From NCBI GenBank assembly GCA_030604405.1, contig JAUVVY010000009.1, forward strand, positions 1 through 64,000: 64,000 nt of DNA, in the 5' to 3' direction. Position numbers and translations under genes: made by a program. Of this stretch, positions 1-9,051 are shown piece after piece. Each line of letters begins with the position of its first letter. Positions within the stretch are counted from its first letter, which is position 1. The notes under the pieces are model-generated. The model saw nothing but the letters and a program-made list of their open reading frames with translations. It was not told where the DNA came from and searched no databases. The stretch is from a bacterium. Its GTDB lineage: Bacteria; Armatimonadota; Zipacnadia; Zipacnadales; UBA11051.

Positions 1-90
1 AAGCCCCCGCCCTACAAAATGCAGGCTGCTTTCAATGAACTGTTGAGACTCTCTAACAAACACGACAAGACTTTCGAGGAACAGCAATAG
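1..90 (+). CDS. C-terminal end of a truncated gene
   Basis: An open frame runs from the window edge to a TAG stop at 88-90 and encodes the last 29 residues of a protein. The piece is hydrophilic and ends in a Glu/Gln-rich tail, consistent with a helical C-terminus. Too little is present to name a family. It is on the same strand as the acetyltransferase gene that follows 283 bp later. The only support is the open frame reaching the edge, so this could be chance. Confidence 0.35.
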   Translation, partial: KPPPYKMQAAFNELLRLSNKHDKTFEEQQ

Positions 91-373
91 CGCACTCAAA
101 CCTATTCAGGTAATAATCGCTTCGTATTTCAAAAAGCAGCAGCGTCTCGAAAGCCTGTGCCACGCGACATCGTTTCGTCGCCTAAAACGGCAAGCCGAGT
201 AGTTACCATTACCTATTGACTCATAGTCTTGGGATAGGTTGTTAGTGGGGACTATTGGTCACCGCACAGGTCGGTTCGGCCGTGCGGCGCACGGGTACCC
301 GGCCCGACATCAAGGTCTTCTTGCGTAGCGCAGATCGACAATTCGCGAGAGAAGCAGCCACGGGAGTCAGAAT

Positions 374-850
374 GTGAATATCGTGATGAGAGCCGGGACG
401 CCGGCAGATATGGGACGCATCCAGGAGATTGTCGAGCAGATCTGGGGCATTGGCGGCGATTGGGTATTGGAAGAAAAGTACGGTGCAGTCGGCGACGAGC
501 GCTGGGACCGCTGGCTGGTGCCCAAAGCGATAACCCGCATCTGGGACGAAATAGACAACTTGATAGTCACCGAACTGGACCGGCAGCTTGTCGGCTTCAT
601 CACCTATGCCATGTCCGCGGCGCGCAAGGTCGGAACCATTCACTTCAACGGCGTGGCCCACGAGGCCAGAGGCGAGGGCATTGGCACGATGCAGGTGGAG
701 ACGGTGCTGGAGATCTTCCGCGAGGCGGGCATGGAGTATGCCTGTGTGGGTACGGCGTTAAATGAGGGCCACGCGGCGGCACGGCGGGTCTATGAAAAGT
801 GCGGCTTCGAGCCGGTTATAGACTACCGCACCTACTCCCAGAAGCTCTAG
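374..850 (+). CDS. GNAT-family N-acetyltransferase
   Basis: The 158-residue protein has the size and order of a single GNAT domain. The acetyl-CoA-binding motif A appears as ARGEGIGT near residues 97-108, after a central beta-strand region. A C-terminal YEKCGF segment is the usual motif B ending, where an aromatic and a glycine close the fold. GNAT enzymes transfer the acetyl group of acetyl-CoA to an amine; the substrate cannot be told from sequence. The start is taken as the GTG at 374, because a GGGAG ribosome site lies eight bases upstream; an in-frame ATG follows at 386. No signal peptide is seen, so it is cytoplasmic. The gene stands alone and has no clear functional link to its neighbours. 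Confidence 0.88.
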   Translation: MNIVMRAGTPADMGRIQEIVEQIWGIGGDWVLEEKYGAVGDERWDRWLVPKAITRIWDEIDNLIVTELDRQLVGFITYAMSAARKVGTIHFNGVAHEARGEGIGTMQVETVLEIFREAGMEYACVGTALNEGHAAARRVYEKCGFEPVIDYRTYSQKL

Positions 851-1034
851 TGGGGATTGTTCGTGAGTGAAATGGAGTACCTAGTAGAATTGGACATGCA
901 GACGGCTTATGGCTGCATATAGCGGCTCTTGTGAGGCGGCGCAAAGTGACACAGTGTGATCACGCCAATGACCTCGGGCAGGCCGAGCCACGCGTCTGTG
1001 GAATAGGTACTACAACGCAAAGAGGAGAGAACCA

Positions 1035-1817
1035 ATGAGCGCTACAACTATCGCCATCACGGGCAAGGGCGGAGTAGGGAAGACCGCGGTTACCGCCCTG
1101 ACTGTGCTCGCCCTGGTTGAGCACGACTGGCGGCCGCTGCTGGTGGTGGATGCTGATCCTAACCTCAACCTTGACGCGACCCTGGGCATATCTGCAGAAG
1201 ACACGGTCGGCGCTGTGCGAGAGCGGGCCAGCCAGCAGCGAGGCTCGACCGAGAGCGGGATGACAACAGCGGAATTGCTCGAATACCGCATTCGCCAGTC
1301 GCTGGTAGAGGGCGAGGGCTTCGACCTGATTGCTATGGGCCGCCCCGAAGGTCCGGGGTGTTACTGCTATGCTAACGAGATTCTCCGCAACGTGCTTGAC
1401 CAGCTATCTGGAGCCTACAAGGGGATCGTTATTGATTGCGAGGCCGGGCTGGAGCATTTGAGCCGACGCACTGCGGGGGATCTGGACTTGCTATTGGTAC
1501 TTTCGGATCCCACGGTGCGAGGGCTGCAGACTGCCCGCCGCGTGCTGGACCTGCTGCGCGAGGTACGCACCAGCGTGGGAGAGGTCAAAGTCGTGCTGAA
1601 CCGGATACGCGGCGAGCCGGCGGCATCGCTGATGGAAGCGGCCGAGCGGCTGGAGTTGCAGATCGCCGCCTGTCTGCCCGAAGATGAACAACTGACCGCC
1701 CTGGATGCTGCCGGACGCCCCCTGACCGAGTTGCCTGCCGAAAGCCCCTTGCGTCAGGCAGTGGCGAAGCTGGTGACAGGCTGGCTGTCGCAGAATGGCA
1801 TTCTCGGATCAAAATAG
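1035..1817 (+). CDS. CooC-like P-loop ATPase (nickel-enzyme maturation type)
   Basis: The 260-residue protein belongs to the SIMIBI/MinD class. It has a deviant Walker A motif GKGGVGKT at residues 10-17 with the signature lysine at 11, and a VVDADPN switch segment after it. A CYC motif at residues 109-111 matches the CxC of CooC, which binds zinc or nickel at the dimer interface. CooC hydrolyses ATP to help insert nickel into carbon monoxide dehydrogenase. No CO dehydrogenase or acetyl-CoA synthase gene is visible in the window, so its client must be elsewhere, or it serves another metalloenzyme. The ATG has an AGGAG site (AGAGGAGAG) just upstream. Its 3' end overlaps by 9 bp the convergent gene on the other strand. 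A general MinD/ParA-like role is the alternative, but the CxC favours CooC. Confidence 0.85.
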   Translation: MSATTIAITGKGGVGKTAVTALTVLALVEHDWRPLLVVDADPNLNLDATLGISAEDTVGAVRERASQQRGSTESGMTTAELLEYRIRQSLVEGEGFDLIAMGRPEGPGCYCYANEILRNVLDQLSGAYKGIVIDCEAGLEHLSRRTAGDLDLLLVLSDPTVRGLQTARRVLDLLREVRTSVGEVKVVLNRIRGEPAASLMEAAERLELQIAACLPEDEQLTALDAAGRPLTELPAESPLRQAVAKLVTGWLSQNGILGSK

Positions 1818-2267
1818 CTTCGGGAATACTGCGCCGACCTTCTTCTTATAGGCCAGGTATTCTTCCCCGAATTCTTCTTCCAGACAGCCTTCCTCTTCTC
1901 TTATCAGAATCCTGAACAGGAAGTACATGACTATGGGCACAGTCAGGCCCGGCAAGGATCGCGTCAGCAACACTATGGCCGGGATGATGAACAGTATGAA
2001 ACATGCGTAGAGAGGGTGGCGGACGTAGGCGTAGATTCCGCCCGTTTCCAATCTCTTCTCATTGAATGCCCTGGTCAGCGGAACGACTGATACGACGTAC
2101 ATCGCCATGCCCAAAATGAAGAGCACAGCACCTGCGGTGATTGCCACGGAGCGCGGGATCGCCACAACAGGGGGAGTGGGAAAGCAGAATCTGCTGAGGG
2201 CGACAACCAGCAAGCCGTAGAGAATAGACCCTAGCGCGAACTTAGGCCCTACTCCCCACCTGGTCAT
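1809..2267 (-). CDS. Isoprenylcysteine carboxyl methyltransferase-like membrane protein
   Basis: This 152-residue protein has about four hydrophobic segments and the family signature of the PEMT/ICMT-type methyltransferases. A YxYVRHPLY motif (near residue 80) is followed by a C-terminal REEEGCLEEEFGEEYLAYK-type region, whose RHP and EE residues bind S-adenosylmethionine in relatives. Bacterial members methylate lipids, isoprenoid-like or small hydrophobic substrates in the membrane; the substrate here is unknown. It is the last gene on the minus strand of the long propeller/electron-transfer gene set, 54 bp downstream of a propeller gene, and may be read with it. Its 3' end overlaps the convergent CooC-like gene. 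The ribosome site is weak (AGGTG). Confidence 0.82.
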   Translation of the reverse strand: MTRWGVGPKFALGSILYGLLVVALSRFCFPTPPVVAIPRSVAITAGAVLFILGMAMYVVSVVPLTRAFNEKRLETGGIYAYVRHPLYACFILFIIPAIVLLTRSLPGLTVPIVMYFLFRILIREEEGCLEEEFGEEYLAYKKKVGAVFPKLF

Positions 2268-2321
2268 TGCTTAGGCACCTCGTACAATAGACACCCGTTG
2301 TGCAAGAGCTCTAGCTCGCAC

Positions 2322-3524
2322 CTACATCAGGTCGAGGCAGGCGAGTGCTTGCTTGTTGCGGATGATGAGCTTGCCGTCGGCGATAATCGGGGCGGTCCAG
2401 CTCTGGCCGCCGAGCGGCTTTACGCGGCCCAACTCCTGGTACCCCTCGTGCGAGGCCGTCACCATCACCACATCGCCGTTCTTATCGTTCATCACGATGA
2501 GCACGCCGTCCACGGCGACGATGCCGCCCTTCTGAAAGCCGGGCTGTTGCCACATCGCCGTGCCGTTGCCCGAGTGCAGACAAACCAGGTGCCCCGTGTC
2601 GCTGGTGCCATAGACGTAGCCGTAGTAGATCGGCACGCCGAAGTGAGATATGATGAGCTTGTTGGACCACACCACGTCAGGGCCCTGCGGGGTGATCTCG
2701 ACCAAAGCGCACCCGTGTCCGTAGCCGCTGGTTATGAAGATGAAATTTCCGCCCACAATCGGCATTGCAGCGTTGACGTCGTGTTTCGTTCTCCATACAA
2801 CACGCCAGAGCAGCTTGCCAGTGGCGGCTTCAACGCCGATCAGGCTCACGCCGGTAAAGACGACGTACTGCTTCTGGCCGTGTAGCGTGGCGACTACCGG
2901 GGTGGCATAGCCGGAAATGTCGCTACCTCCACCGGTCCAAATGGTTTCGCCGGTTTGCTTGTTGAGGGCAGCAACGCTGGCGCCGCTGCCGCCGGGGCAG
3001 ACGATAAGCTTCTCCCCATCCACCAGCGGCGACATCGCGTAGTCCCACTTGGGGCGCTGTCCGCCGAACTCGGCCTGGATATTGCGAGACCAGATCTTCT
3101 CACCGGTCTCGGCGTTGAGGCAGTGCAGAAGTCCCAGACGGCTGAGGGTGTAAAGCCGCCCCGCATCAAAGACAGGCGTAGCGCGAGCGAAGCCGTAGAG
3201 ATACTTCTGAGTATCCGGATAGCTGAAACTCCAGACCTCATCACCGGTTCCCAGGTCCAGGGCCTTGACAATGTCGTTGGCGCCCTCGTGGTCAATGATG
3301 AAAACCTTGCCATCGGCAACTGAGGGGCCGGCGTAGCCGTTATCGCCCAACGGCGCCTGCCAGAGCACTTGCGGCGGCTTCTGCGCCCAATTCTTATTGA
3401 TGCCCTGGTCGGGAGCGACGCCGTTCGCATTCGGGCCCATGAACGCAGGCCAATCGTCGGCGAAGGCACTGAGGCTCAACAAGAGACAGATCACTGCGAG
3501 AGGCAAGCTAGTCGTACGAATCAT
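2322..3524 (-). CDS. Exported PQQ-like beta-propeller protein
   Basis: The 400-residue protein begins with a typical signal peptide (residues 1-22, ending SAFA-DDW). The rest is repeated PQQ-like blades with the pattern V-x-ALD-x-x-TG-x-x-x-W, for example around residues 85-97 and 140-150. Such propellers are found in quinoprotein dehydrogenases and in BamB, but the catalytic residues of PQQ dehydrogenases are not evident, so a structural or binding role is more likely. It opens with a WPAFMGPNANG segment (WPxFRGP-like), common in planctomycete-type exported propellers. An AGAGGTG site precedes the ATG. It resembles the 511-residue propeller at the far end of the same strand (shared LVRD/LIIRN-type C-terminus), so the two may be paralogues. 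Confidence 0.85.
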   Translation of the reverse strand: MIRTTSLPLAVICLLLSLSAFADDWPAFMGPNANGVAPDQGINKNWAQKPPQVLWQAPLGDNGYAGPSVADGKVFIIDHEGANDIVKALDLGTGDEVWSFSYPDTQKYLYGFARATPVFDAGRLYTLSRLGLLHCLNAETGEKIWSRNIQAEFGGQRPKWDYAMSPLVDGEKLIVCPGGSGASVAALNKQTGETIWTGGGSDISGYATPVVATLHGQKQYVVFTGVSLIGVEAATGKLLWRVVWRTKHDVNAAMPIVGGNFIFITSGYGHGCALVEITPQGPDVVWSNKLIISHFGVPIYYGYVYGTSDTGHLVCLHSGNGTAMWQQPGFQKGGIVAVDGVLIVMNDKNGDVVMVTASHEGYQELGRVKPLGGQSWTAPIIADGKLIIRNKQALACLDLM

Positions 3525-3570
3525 AAATGCACCTCTGCTGTTGGTATTCCGTCCACTTATCTCAAGGTCA

Positions 3571-3654
3571 CGGACTCGGTGTCGGGCTGGAAGCCCGACC
3601 TACGCGGGTTCAGAACGGACTCGGTGTCGGGCTGCCCTTCGACAAGCTCAGGGC
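3571..3654. repeat. Intergenic repeat cluster with a REP-like 21-mer
   Basis: A 19-bp unit (CGGACTCGGTGTCGGGCTG) occurs twice as a direct repeat, at 3571-3589 and 3616-3634. The second copy runs straight into GCCCTTCGACAAGCTCAGGGC at 3634-3654. The same 21-mer is present in inverse orientation at 37315-37335, also between genes. The imperfect palindrome and its flanking copies of 'tcgggc' fit a REP-type dispersed element. It lies between two propeller genes of the minus-strand set and may affect transcript stability there. Confidence 0.7.
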
Positions 3655-3770
3655 CTACGGGAAGCCCGAGCTACGGGGCCCGCTACGGAGGTTGGGACTG
3701 GCTCGAACCTACTTTTCATAAGACGGTTAAATGCCCGAATATGTTGCAGGAATTTGTGTGGCGCCCTCGG

Positions 3771-4904
3771 CTAGCGCCCGAAACAGTATATCGCGCCGTC
3801 AGTGCTGCCGATTACCAGCCGTCCATGACCGACGGCCGGGGAAGCCGTGATCGCCGCACCTGCACTGAATTGCCAGACCTTCTGCCCGCTCGCAAGATAG
3901 ACGGCGTAGATGTTACCATCGTCGCATCCGAAGAAAACTCTATTTCCGGCGATTACCGGAGAGGAGTCCACGGCGTCGCCGGCGGTGAAGACCCACTTTG
4001 TGCCACCAGTTGCGCGGTCGAGCCGGAAGACGGTGTGATTGCGGGAGGCGAAGATGACGGCATCATCCAGGACGGCGGCGGAGGCGTAAGTGGCCCCGCC
4101 ATTCTTCCTGACCACAGCCTGCCACAGAATCTTGCCGTCGCTGAGGCGCACGGAAGCATACTCGCCGCCCATGCTACCGACGAACACAGACCCCGAACCG
4201 TAAGCCGGCGACGCTGCGAAGTTGGCGCCTATGTCCGCAGATGCCTTCTGCCTGCCGGTCCGCAGATCAATCATCCGCACCATCCCGTCGCAGCCCGCTA
4301 TCACGGCCACGCCGGAGACCACGCATGGGGAGCAGTGCATCTGAGCGTCGGACTTGAAGCTCCAGATCTCAGCGCCCGTGTCGGCATCGAGCTTGTACAG
4401 GCAGTTGTCGTAAGAGCCTACGAACACGGCGCCCGGCGTAGGAGTGGCCGATGACATAATCTTGTCGCTGGTCGTGAACTTCCACAACTGGCGACCTGTT
4501 GTGGCGTTGACCGCGTAAAAGGCGCCGCCCTCGTCTCCGATGTAAACGGTGTTGCCGACCACGCACGGCGAGGCGCTGATGGCGTCGCCCGCCAGAAACT
4601 TCCACTTCAGCGTGCCATCAGTTATTCGCAGTGCCAGCAGGGCATTGGTCATGGTGCCGACATAGACGGTATCACCGACGATGGCGGCCGTGGATTCGAT
4701 TGACGAGCCCGTTTCATAGGTCCACAGCAGCCGGGGACTGTCAGTGAAGGGGGAATGAACGGCCCCCGTCATCTCAGGGCCGCCGCGGAAGCACGCCCAG
4801 TCCGGCTCCGGCGGCACGCCAATCGCCGCACCAGCCAGGGCGTAGCAGAGCCCAAGCATTGCGATTCTGAGCACCATGTACGTTTTCTCTCGCGGGTCGC
4901 TCAT
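3771..4904 (-). CDS. Exported PQQ-like beta-propeller protein
   Basis: The start is placed at the ATG at 4904, twelve bases past the stop of the upstream permease gene, because an AGGAG site sits eight bases before it; an in-frame ATG at 4877 is an alternative. The resulting 377-residue protein has a signal peptide (hydrophobic stretch about residues 10-25). It then has seven or so short blades of the pattern GSSVF/VYVGS-x-x-x-x-x-ALD-x-x-TG-x-x-x-WxF. This compact, regular repeat resembles BamB and the serine/threonine-kinase-linked PQQ propellers. It follows directly on the ABC exporter genes, which suggests a role outside the membrane with that exporter. No catalytic site is recognisable. 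Confidence 0.85.
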   Translation of the reverse strand: MSDPREKTYMVLRIAMLGLCYALAGAAIGVPPEPDWACFRGGPEMTGAVHSPFTDSPRLLWTYETGSSIESTAAIVGDTVYVGTMTNALLALRITDGTLKWKFLAGDAISASPCVVGNTVYIGDEGGAFYAVNATTGRQLWKFTTSDKIMSSATPTPGAVFVGSYDNCLYKLDADTGAEIWSFKSDAQMHCSPCVVSGVAVIAGCDGMVRMIDLRTGRQKASADIGANFAASPAYGSGSVFVGSMGGEYASVRLSDGKILWQAVVRKNGGATYASAAVLDDAVIFASRNHTVFRLDRATGGTKWVFTAGDAVDSSPVIAGNRVFFGCDDGNIYAVYLASGQKVWQFSAGAAITASPAVGHGRLVIGSTDGAIYCFGR

Positions 4905-4915
4905 CAAGAGTACTC

Positions 4916-7900
4916 CTACTCTTGCCTCAAAGCCGAGATCACAGTGCCACGTACCGCGCTGTGCACCGCGATCACGCAACTTACCAGCCCAAATAGTAAT
5001 ATACCCACTAAGACGCCGATTAGAACCTGCCAGTTCATTTGCGATTCGGCGGAGGCCAGGTGCGGGGCGACCGCGACCAGGGCTGAGACAGTGCCGCAGG
5101 CCAGGCCGGCTACCAGCAAGCCACCGTTTTCAAGCAGCAGCAGGCGGGCGAGTCTGGGTCGGCAAAAGCCGGTTGCCAGCATCAGTGCCAGCTCGCGACG
5201 GCGTTCGAAGGCGCTGCGCAAGAGTACCGTGACCAGGCCAACCGTACCCAGGAGCAGCCCCAGGCTACCGAGGGCCAGGAACATCGCCAGATAGGTGTTC
5301 TGTACCTGCATGAACTCGTTGAGCACTTCGCGTGTGGTGCGGACTTGCAGGCCCATGTCGCCGAGGTTCTTGCGCAGTATCTGTGCCACCTGTTGCTCGC
5401 GGCCTGCAGGCGTATCAATCAGGAAATAGCTGGGGGAGGTGATCGCAGGGAAGAGGCTGCGGAAGTTCTTCTCGGATACCAGTAACTCGCGCTGAAAGAT
5501 GCTGCCGGGGAGCAGGCCCACGAAGCGGAGCTTGGTCAGAGTTCCGTCCGTCCCGGGCATCTCATAGGTCTGCCCCAGACCCGAATGCAAGGTCCACCTC
5601 ACACTGCCAGAGTCGCCGAACGTCGGAATTGCGCCGTCCGCAGCGGGCAGTCCGAACAGGTTTCCCCAGGGCTTTCCAGAGAAGCTGTAGCTGGGTGTCA
5701 TCGCAAAACCGCCGCGCAGCATCATATCCGGGGGAACCCCCAGCAGTCGGGGATAGGTGGGCCGGGCGAGATTGAGACAACTGATGTCTTCGCCCGGGCT
5801 GGCCAGGAATGACATGACCCCTACGCCCTCGAAGGCGGCCTCATCTTCAGGTGAGAAGCCGAGGTTGGCGCGACCAGCCGGGGTGCCGAGGTCGAAGGGC
5901 AGCGGAACCGATGAGGTGGCCTGCAGCTCGAAGCCGCCGGTGCCGGAATCCTTGCGTGTGACATCGGTCTGGGAGAAATCCCGCGTGTTGGCAGCTACGG
6001 CCACGATAATGAAAGTGGCGCTCGCCAGCAGACCGATTACCAGCAGGCTACGGCTGCTACTGGCTGCTGCGTTTCGCAGCGATAGCCGCAGTAGCGAGCG
6101 GCTGGCGGGCGTGATACGCAGGGCTCGTGCCAGGATCAGACTGAATGCCGCCAGCGCAGCGCAAAGCAACGCGGCGCCGATGCCGAAAAAGGCTGCCTGA
6201 GAGGGAATCGCATCGGTGCAGATCGAGAGCAGGCCCAGGGCTCCCGCGACCGTGAGCAGTGCGACCAGAGAGATCGCCGCAAGCCGCTGCCGCGGACGGG
6301 CCGGAGAGACCGCCATGGCCTGCTGGCCCGCAAGCAGATCTAACACCTGCAGCCGCCCCAGCCGTCGGGTGCTCCACGCCACCGTGAGAAGGCCGATCGC
6401 CAGGCCGGAAACTGCACCCACCAGCAGGCTGCCGGCAGTGAAGTGCAGCCACAGGGAAGAGGTGGCACCCAAAGCGTCACTCCACCAGTTGCCCAAGGCG
6501 CTGATGATGCCCGCCGCGTACAGCAGACCGGCTGGGACGCCCACGAGCGTGCCCAGCACAGTGAGTACTGCTCCCTCTGCAAAGAGCGCGCGACCAACGA
6601 GCTTTGGCGGCGTGCCGGTGGCCAGCATAATGCCGGCCTGCGAAGCGCGTCTGTCAATTGAAAGCCGCAGGAGCATTCCGCCCAGCCCCGCTCCCGACAG
6701 CACCAGGAACATGCTCAGGCCCAGGAATAGCTGGCCGAAATCCGAGGTGCCGCGGGAGGCCTCCAGCGCCAACTCGCGCACAGGACGGAACGCCAGCCTC
6801 GACTGCCCCGGCCTGATACGCCGTAGCAGGGCGGGGGTGAAAGCCTTTTGCAGCGCCGAGAGACTGGTTCCCTCAGGCGGTGCGATGCGCACTGATGTCA
6901 CCCAGTCGGCATCGGGGCTACTGGAATGCCATATCGATTCCGTCGAGAGGAGGCTGACGAAGGCCTTCGGCGTCGCGCGGTACTTGTCCCAGTACTCCTC
7001 GTCGCGGTCGGTAATGCGGCTCAGATCCACGGGGAACGGCGGATCCCATTCGTCAACACGGATGGCATCGGTAATACCTTCGAAGTCGGGCACCAGTTCA
7101 CGGTCTGCCGCGGGCCCATGCATCTCAACGATAGCTCCCACTTCGAGTTCTATATTCGCAGTCGGGTAAGTCCCGTCTTCGGTCGCCATCATATAAGTGA
7201 GGCGGAGGCGGTCGCCGACCTCGGCCTTGAGGTCCTCAGCCGCCCAGGTATTGAGCCAGACCTGCTCATGTCCCGGAGTTTCCCCCGTCCCCTCGCGGAA
7301 TACAAACGGCTCCAGCGGCTCGAGGCCGGCAATCATGGCGTAGGACAATTGCTTACCACGTCGGCTGTCCACGTGGGCGATGGTCGTTGCCAGATAGACT
7401 GAGGCGATGGCACTTTGGGCGTGGCAATCCCCGGCAGCCTGACGGGCGGCCCGAATTTGCGCGTCAGTCAGCACTGTGGCGTCGCTTATCAGTGATAGGT
7501 AGTTGCGCTTTGGATTTGTGACTAGCTTGAGACGGTGGTCGGCGAGCGTGCAACTCTCTGCCAGGGCGGAGGTCAGCGCATCGGCGGCCCGGTCGCGTGC
7601 CTGGGGCTTGGACGCCGAGAGCAGCACGTTGACCAGGCCCTGCTTGCTCAGACGGGACGCCAGCCACTGCCGAGAGATGAAAATGTTTCGTGGCGTGGTG
7701 CTCTGGGCATCAAGGCGGAAATCGCCGGCACCACCCGCGGGCAGGACCGACTTCACCTGCAGCCGTATCGAGGGCGCAATGTCCTGCTTTCCCCGTCGGG
7801 CAAACAGCGTGTCGGAGGAGATGGCACTCTGCCGGTGCGTGGTCAGCAATAGGTAATCGCCCTCTGTCAGGCCCAGGTCGCGGGCCAGAGCGGCGTTGAC

Positions 7901-8311
7901 CGCACACTCACGGCCTGATAACTCCGGCGGCTGGCTGAGGTCGTAGAGGCTCCAGAAGTCGGTGTCAATGCCCAGCACGGCCACATCGGGCACAACGGCC
8001 TGTGTGTCGGGCTTGCGGGCCGCGCCGTGGGAAAGAAGCATTGGGCAAATGCGTTGAGTGGCCGCGGAGACTGATGGCTCGCCAATCAGGTCGGCCGCCA
8101 GTTGCTCCCGAAAATGACCGGAGGCCGGCAGCGCCTGGTCAATGCTGCCAAGTCGCGACAGAGCGGTTTCTCGAAGGCTGCCGGTCACCGAATCGCCGAT
8201 AACGAGCGAGCCGGTGATGACGGCGGTGGCCACGGCCAGTCCGAAGACGATCACGACGCCCGTTCGCCAGTAGTAGGCCAGGCTGCGCAGGACCAATCTG
8301 CCGAGGCTCAC
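4916..8311 (-). CDS. MacB/FtsX-type ABC transporter permease
   Basis: The 1131-residue protein has an N-terminal membrane helix (about residues 15-40), a large extracytoplasmic domain to about residue 520, a block of three helices, one or two more helices near residues 670-760, a second extracytoplasmic domain, and three C-terminal helices (from about 1010). This is the layout of the long type VII (FtsX-like) permeases that work with MacB/LolD-type ATPases. Members move lipoproteins, lipids, peptides or drugs from the periplasmic side by mechanotransmission rather than by transport across the inner membrane. It starts with GTG, whose GTGA overlaps the stop of the ATPase gene, so the two are translationally coupled. 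No MacA-type adaptor is nearby; the exported propeller downstream may be the partner. Confidence 0.9.
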   Translation of the reverse strand: MSLGRLVLRSLAYYWRTGVVIVFGLAVATAVITGSLVIGDSVTGSLRETALSRLGSIDQALPASGHFREQLAADLIGEPSVSAATQRICPMLLSHGAARKPDTQAVVPDVAVLGIDTDFWSLYDLSQPPELSGRECAVNAALARDLGLTEGDYLLLTTHRQSAISSDTLFARRGKQDIAPSIRLQVKSVLPAGGAGDFRLDAQSTTPRNIFISRQWLASRLSKQGLVNVLLSASKPQARDRAADALTSALAESCTLADHRLKLVTNPKRNYLSLISDATVLTDAQIRAARQAAGDCHAQSAIASVYLATTIAHVDSRRGKQLSYAMIAGLEPLEPFVFREGTGETPGHEQVWLNTWAAEDLKAEVGDRLRLTYMMATEDGTYPTANIELEVGAIVEMHGPAADRELVPDFEGITDAIRVDEWDPPFPVDLSRITDRDEEYWDKYRATPKAFVSLLSTESIWHSSSPDADWVTSVRIAPPEGTSLSALQKAFTPALLRRIRPGQSRLAFRPVRELALEASRGTSDFGQLFLGLSMFLVLSGAGLGGMLLRLSIDRRASQAGIMLATGTPPKLVGRALFAEGAVLTVLGTLVGVPAGLLYAAGIISALGNWWSDALGATSSLWLHFTAGSLLVGAVSGLAIGLLTVAWSTRRLGRLQVLDLLAGQQAMAVSPARPRQRLAAISLVALLTVAGALGLLSICTDAIPSQAAFFGIGAALLCAALAAFSLILARALRITPASRSLLRLSLRNAAASSSRSLLVIGLLASATFIIVAVAANTRDFSQTDVTRKDSGTGGFELQATSSVPLPFDLGTPAGRANLGFSPEDEAAFEGVGVMSFLASPGEDISCLNLARPTYPRLLGVPPDMMLRGGFAMTPSYSFSGKPWGNLFGLPAADGAIPTFGDSGSVRWTLHSGLGQTYEMPGTDGTLTKLRFVGLLPGSIFQRELLVSEKNFRSLFPAITSPSYFLIDTPAGREQQVAQILRKNLGDMGLQVRTTREVLNEFMQVQNTYLAMFLALGSLGLLLGTVGLVTVLLRSAFERRRELALMLATGFCRPRLARLLLLENGGLLVAGLACGTVSALVAVAPHLASAESQMNWQVLIGVLVGILLFGLVSCVIAVHSAVRGTVISALRQE

Positions 8312-9027
8312 TGCAAGCCACCTTTGAGCTGCGGAGCAGCAATGGGGGACAGCTTGCCGTCACGCAATTGCAGGCAGCGGCTGAAGCGCGCAGCCTGCTC
8401 CACGTTGTGGGTAACCGTGAGCACGGTGACGTCCTGGTGGCCGGCCAGCTCGAGCAGCAGGGATACGACCTTAGCGCCCGTCTGCCGGTCCAGGTTTCCC
8501 GTCGGCTCATCACAAAGCAGCAGTTTCGCGCCGTTGATCAGTGCTCTAGCCAGCGCAACCCTCTGCCGCTCGCCGCCGGACAGTTGTGCAGGGAAAGCGT
8601 TCTGGCGGTCTGCAAGCCCAATTCGCTCAAGGAGCGTTTCAGCCCGCTCTTCGGCATCACCGTCCCCAGCACGCGCGAGATTGGGCAGCAGGACGTTTTC
8701 CAGGGCAGTGAGTTGCGGGAGCAGGTGATGATCCTGGAAGACAAAGCCGACACGCGATGCCCGAAAAGACGCCAGCGCCTTGCCCTGCAAGCCGGTCACA
8801 TCGGTGTCGCCAAGGCGCACTTTTCCGGACGTAGGCTTATCGAGCGCGCCGATGATGTTGAGCAGTGTGCTCTTGCCTGACCCCGACGGACCTACTATAG
8901 CGACCGTCTCCCCAGGCTCTACCGTGCAGGAGACACCGCTGAGCACGGTAAGCTCCGTGTCATCATCGGCCGGGAACCGCTTGGTAATTTCCTGGAGGAC
9001 AAGAGCGTCTGCTGAACCCGTCATCAT
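8308..9027 (-). CDS. ABC transporter ATP-binding protein (LolD/MacB type)
   Basis: The 239-residue protein carries all ABC ATPase motifs: Walker A GPSGSGKST near residue 45, signature LSGGERQR near 150, Walker B LLLCDEPTGNLD near 172, and the H-loop histidine in VTHN near 205. The EPTGNLD form is typical of the LolD/MacB/FtsE group that pairs with FtsX-type permeases, and the next gene is such a permease with a 4-bp overlap. It should power that permease on the cytoplasmic face. An AAGGAG site stands before two consecutive ATG codons (9027 and 9024); the second has the better spacing. Confidence 0.92.
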   Translation of the reverse strand: MMTGSADALVLQEITKRFPADDDTELTVLSGVSCTVEPGETVAIVGPSGSGKSTLLNIIGALDKPTSGKVRLGDTDVTGLQGKALASFRASRVGFVFQDHHLLPQLTALENVLLPNLARAGDGDAEERAETLLERIGLADRQNAFPAQLSGGERQRVALARALINGAKLLLCDEPTGNLDRQTGAKVVSLLLELAGHQDVTVLTVTHNVEQAARFSRCLQLRDGKLSPIAAPQLKGGLQ

Positions 9028-9051
9028 AGCTCCTTGGACGACCGCATACCA

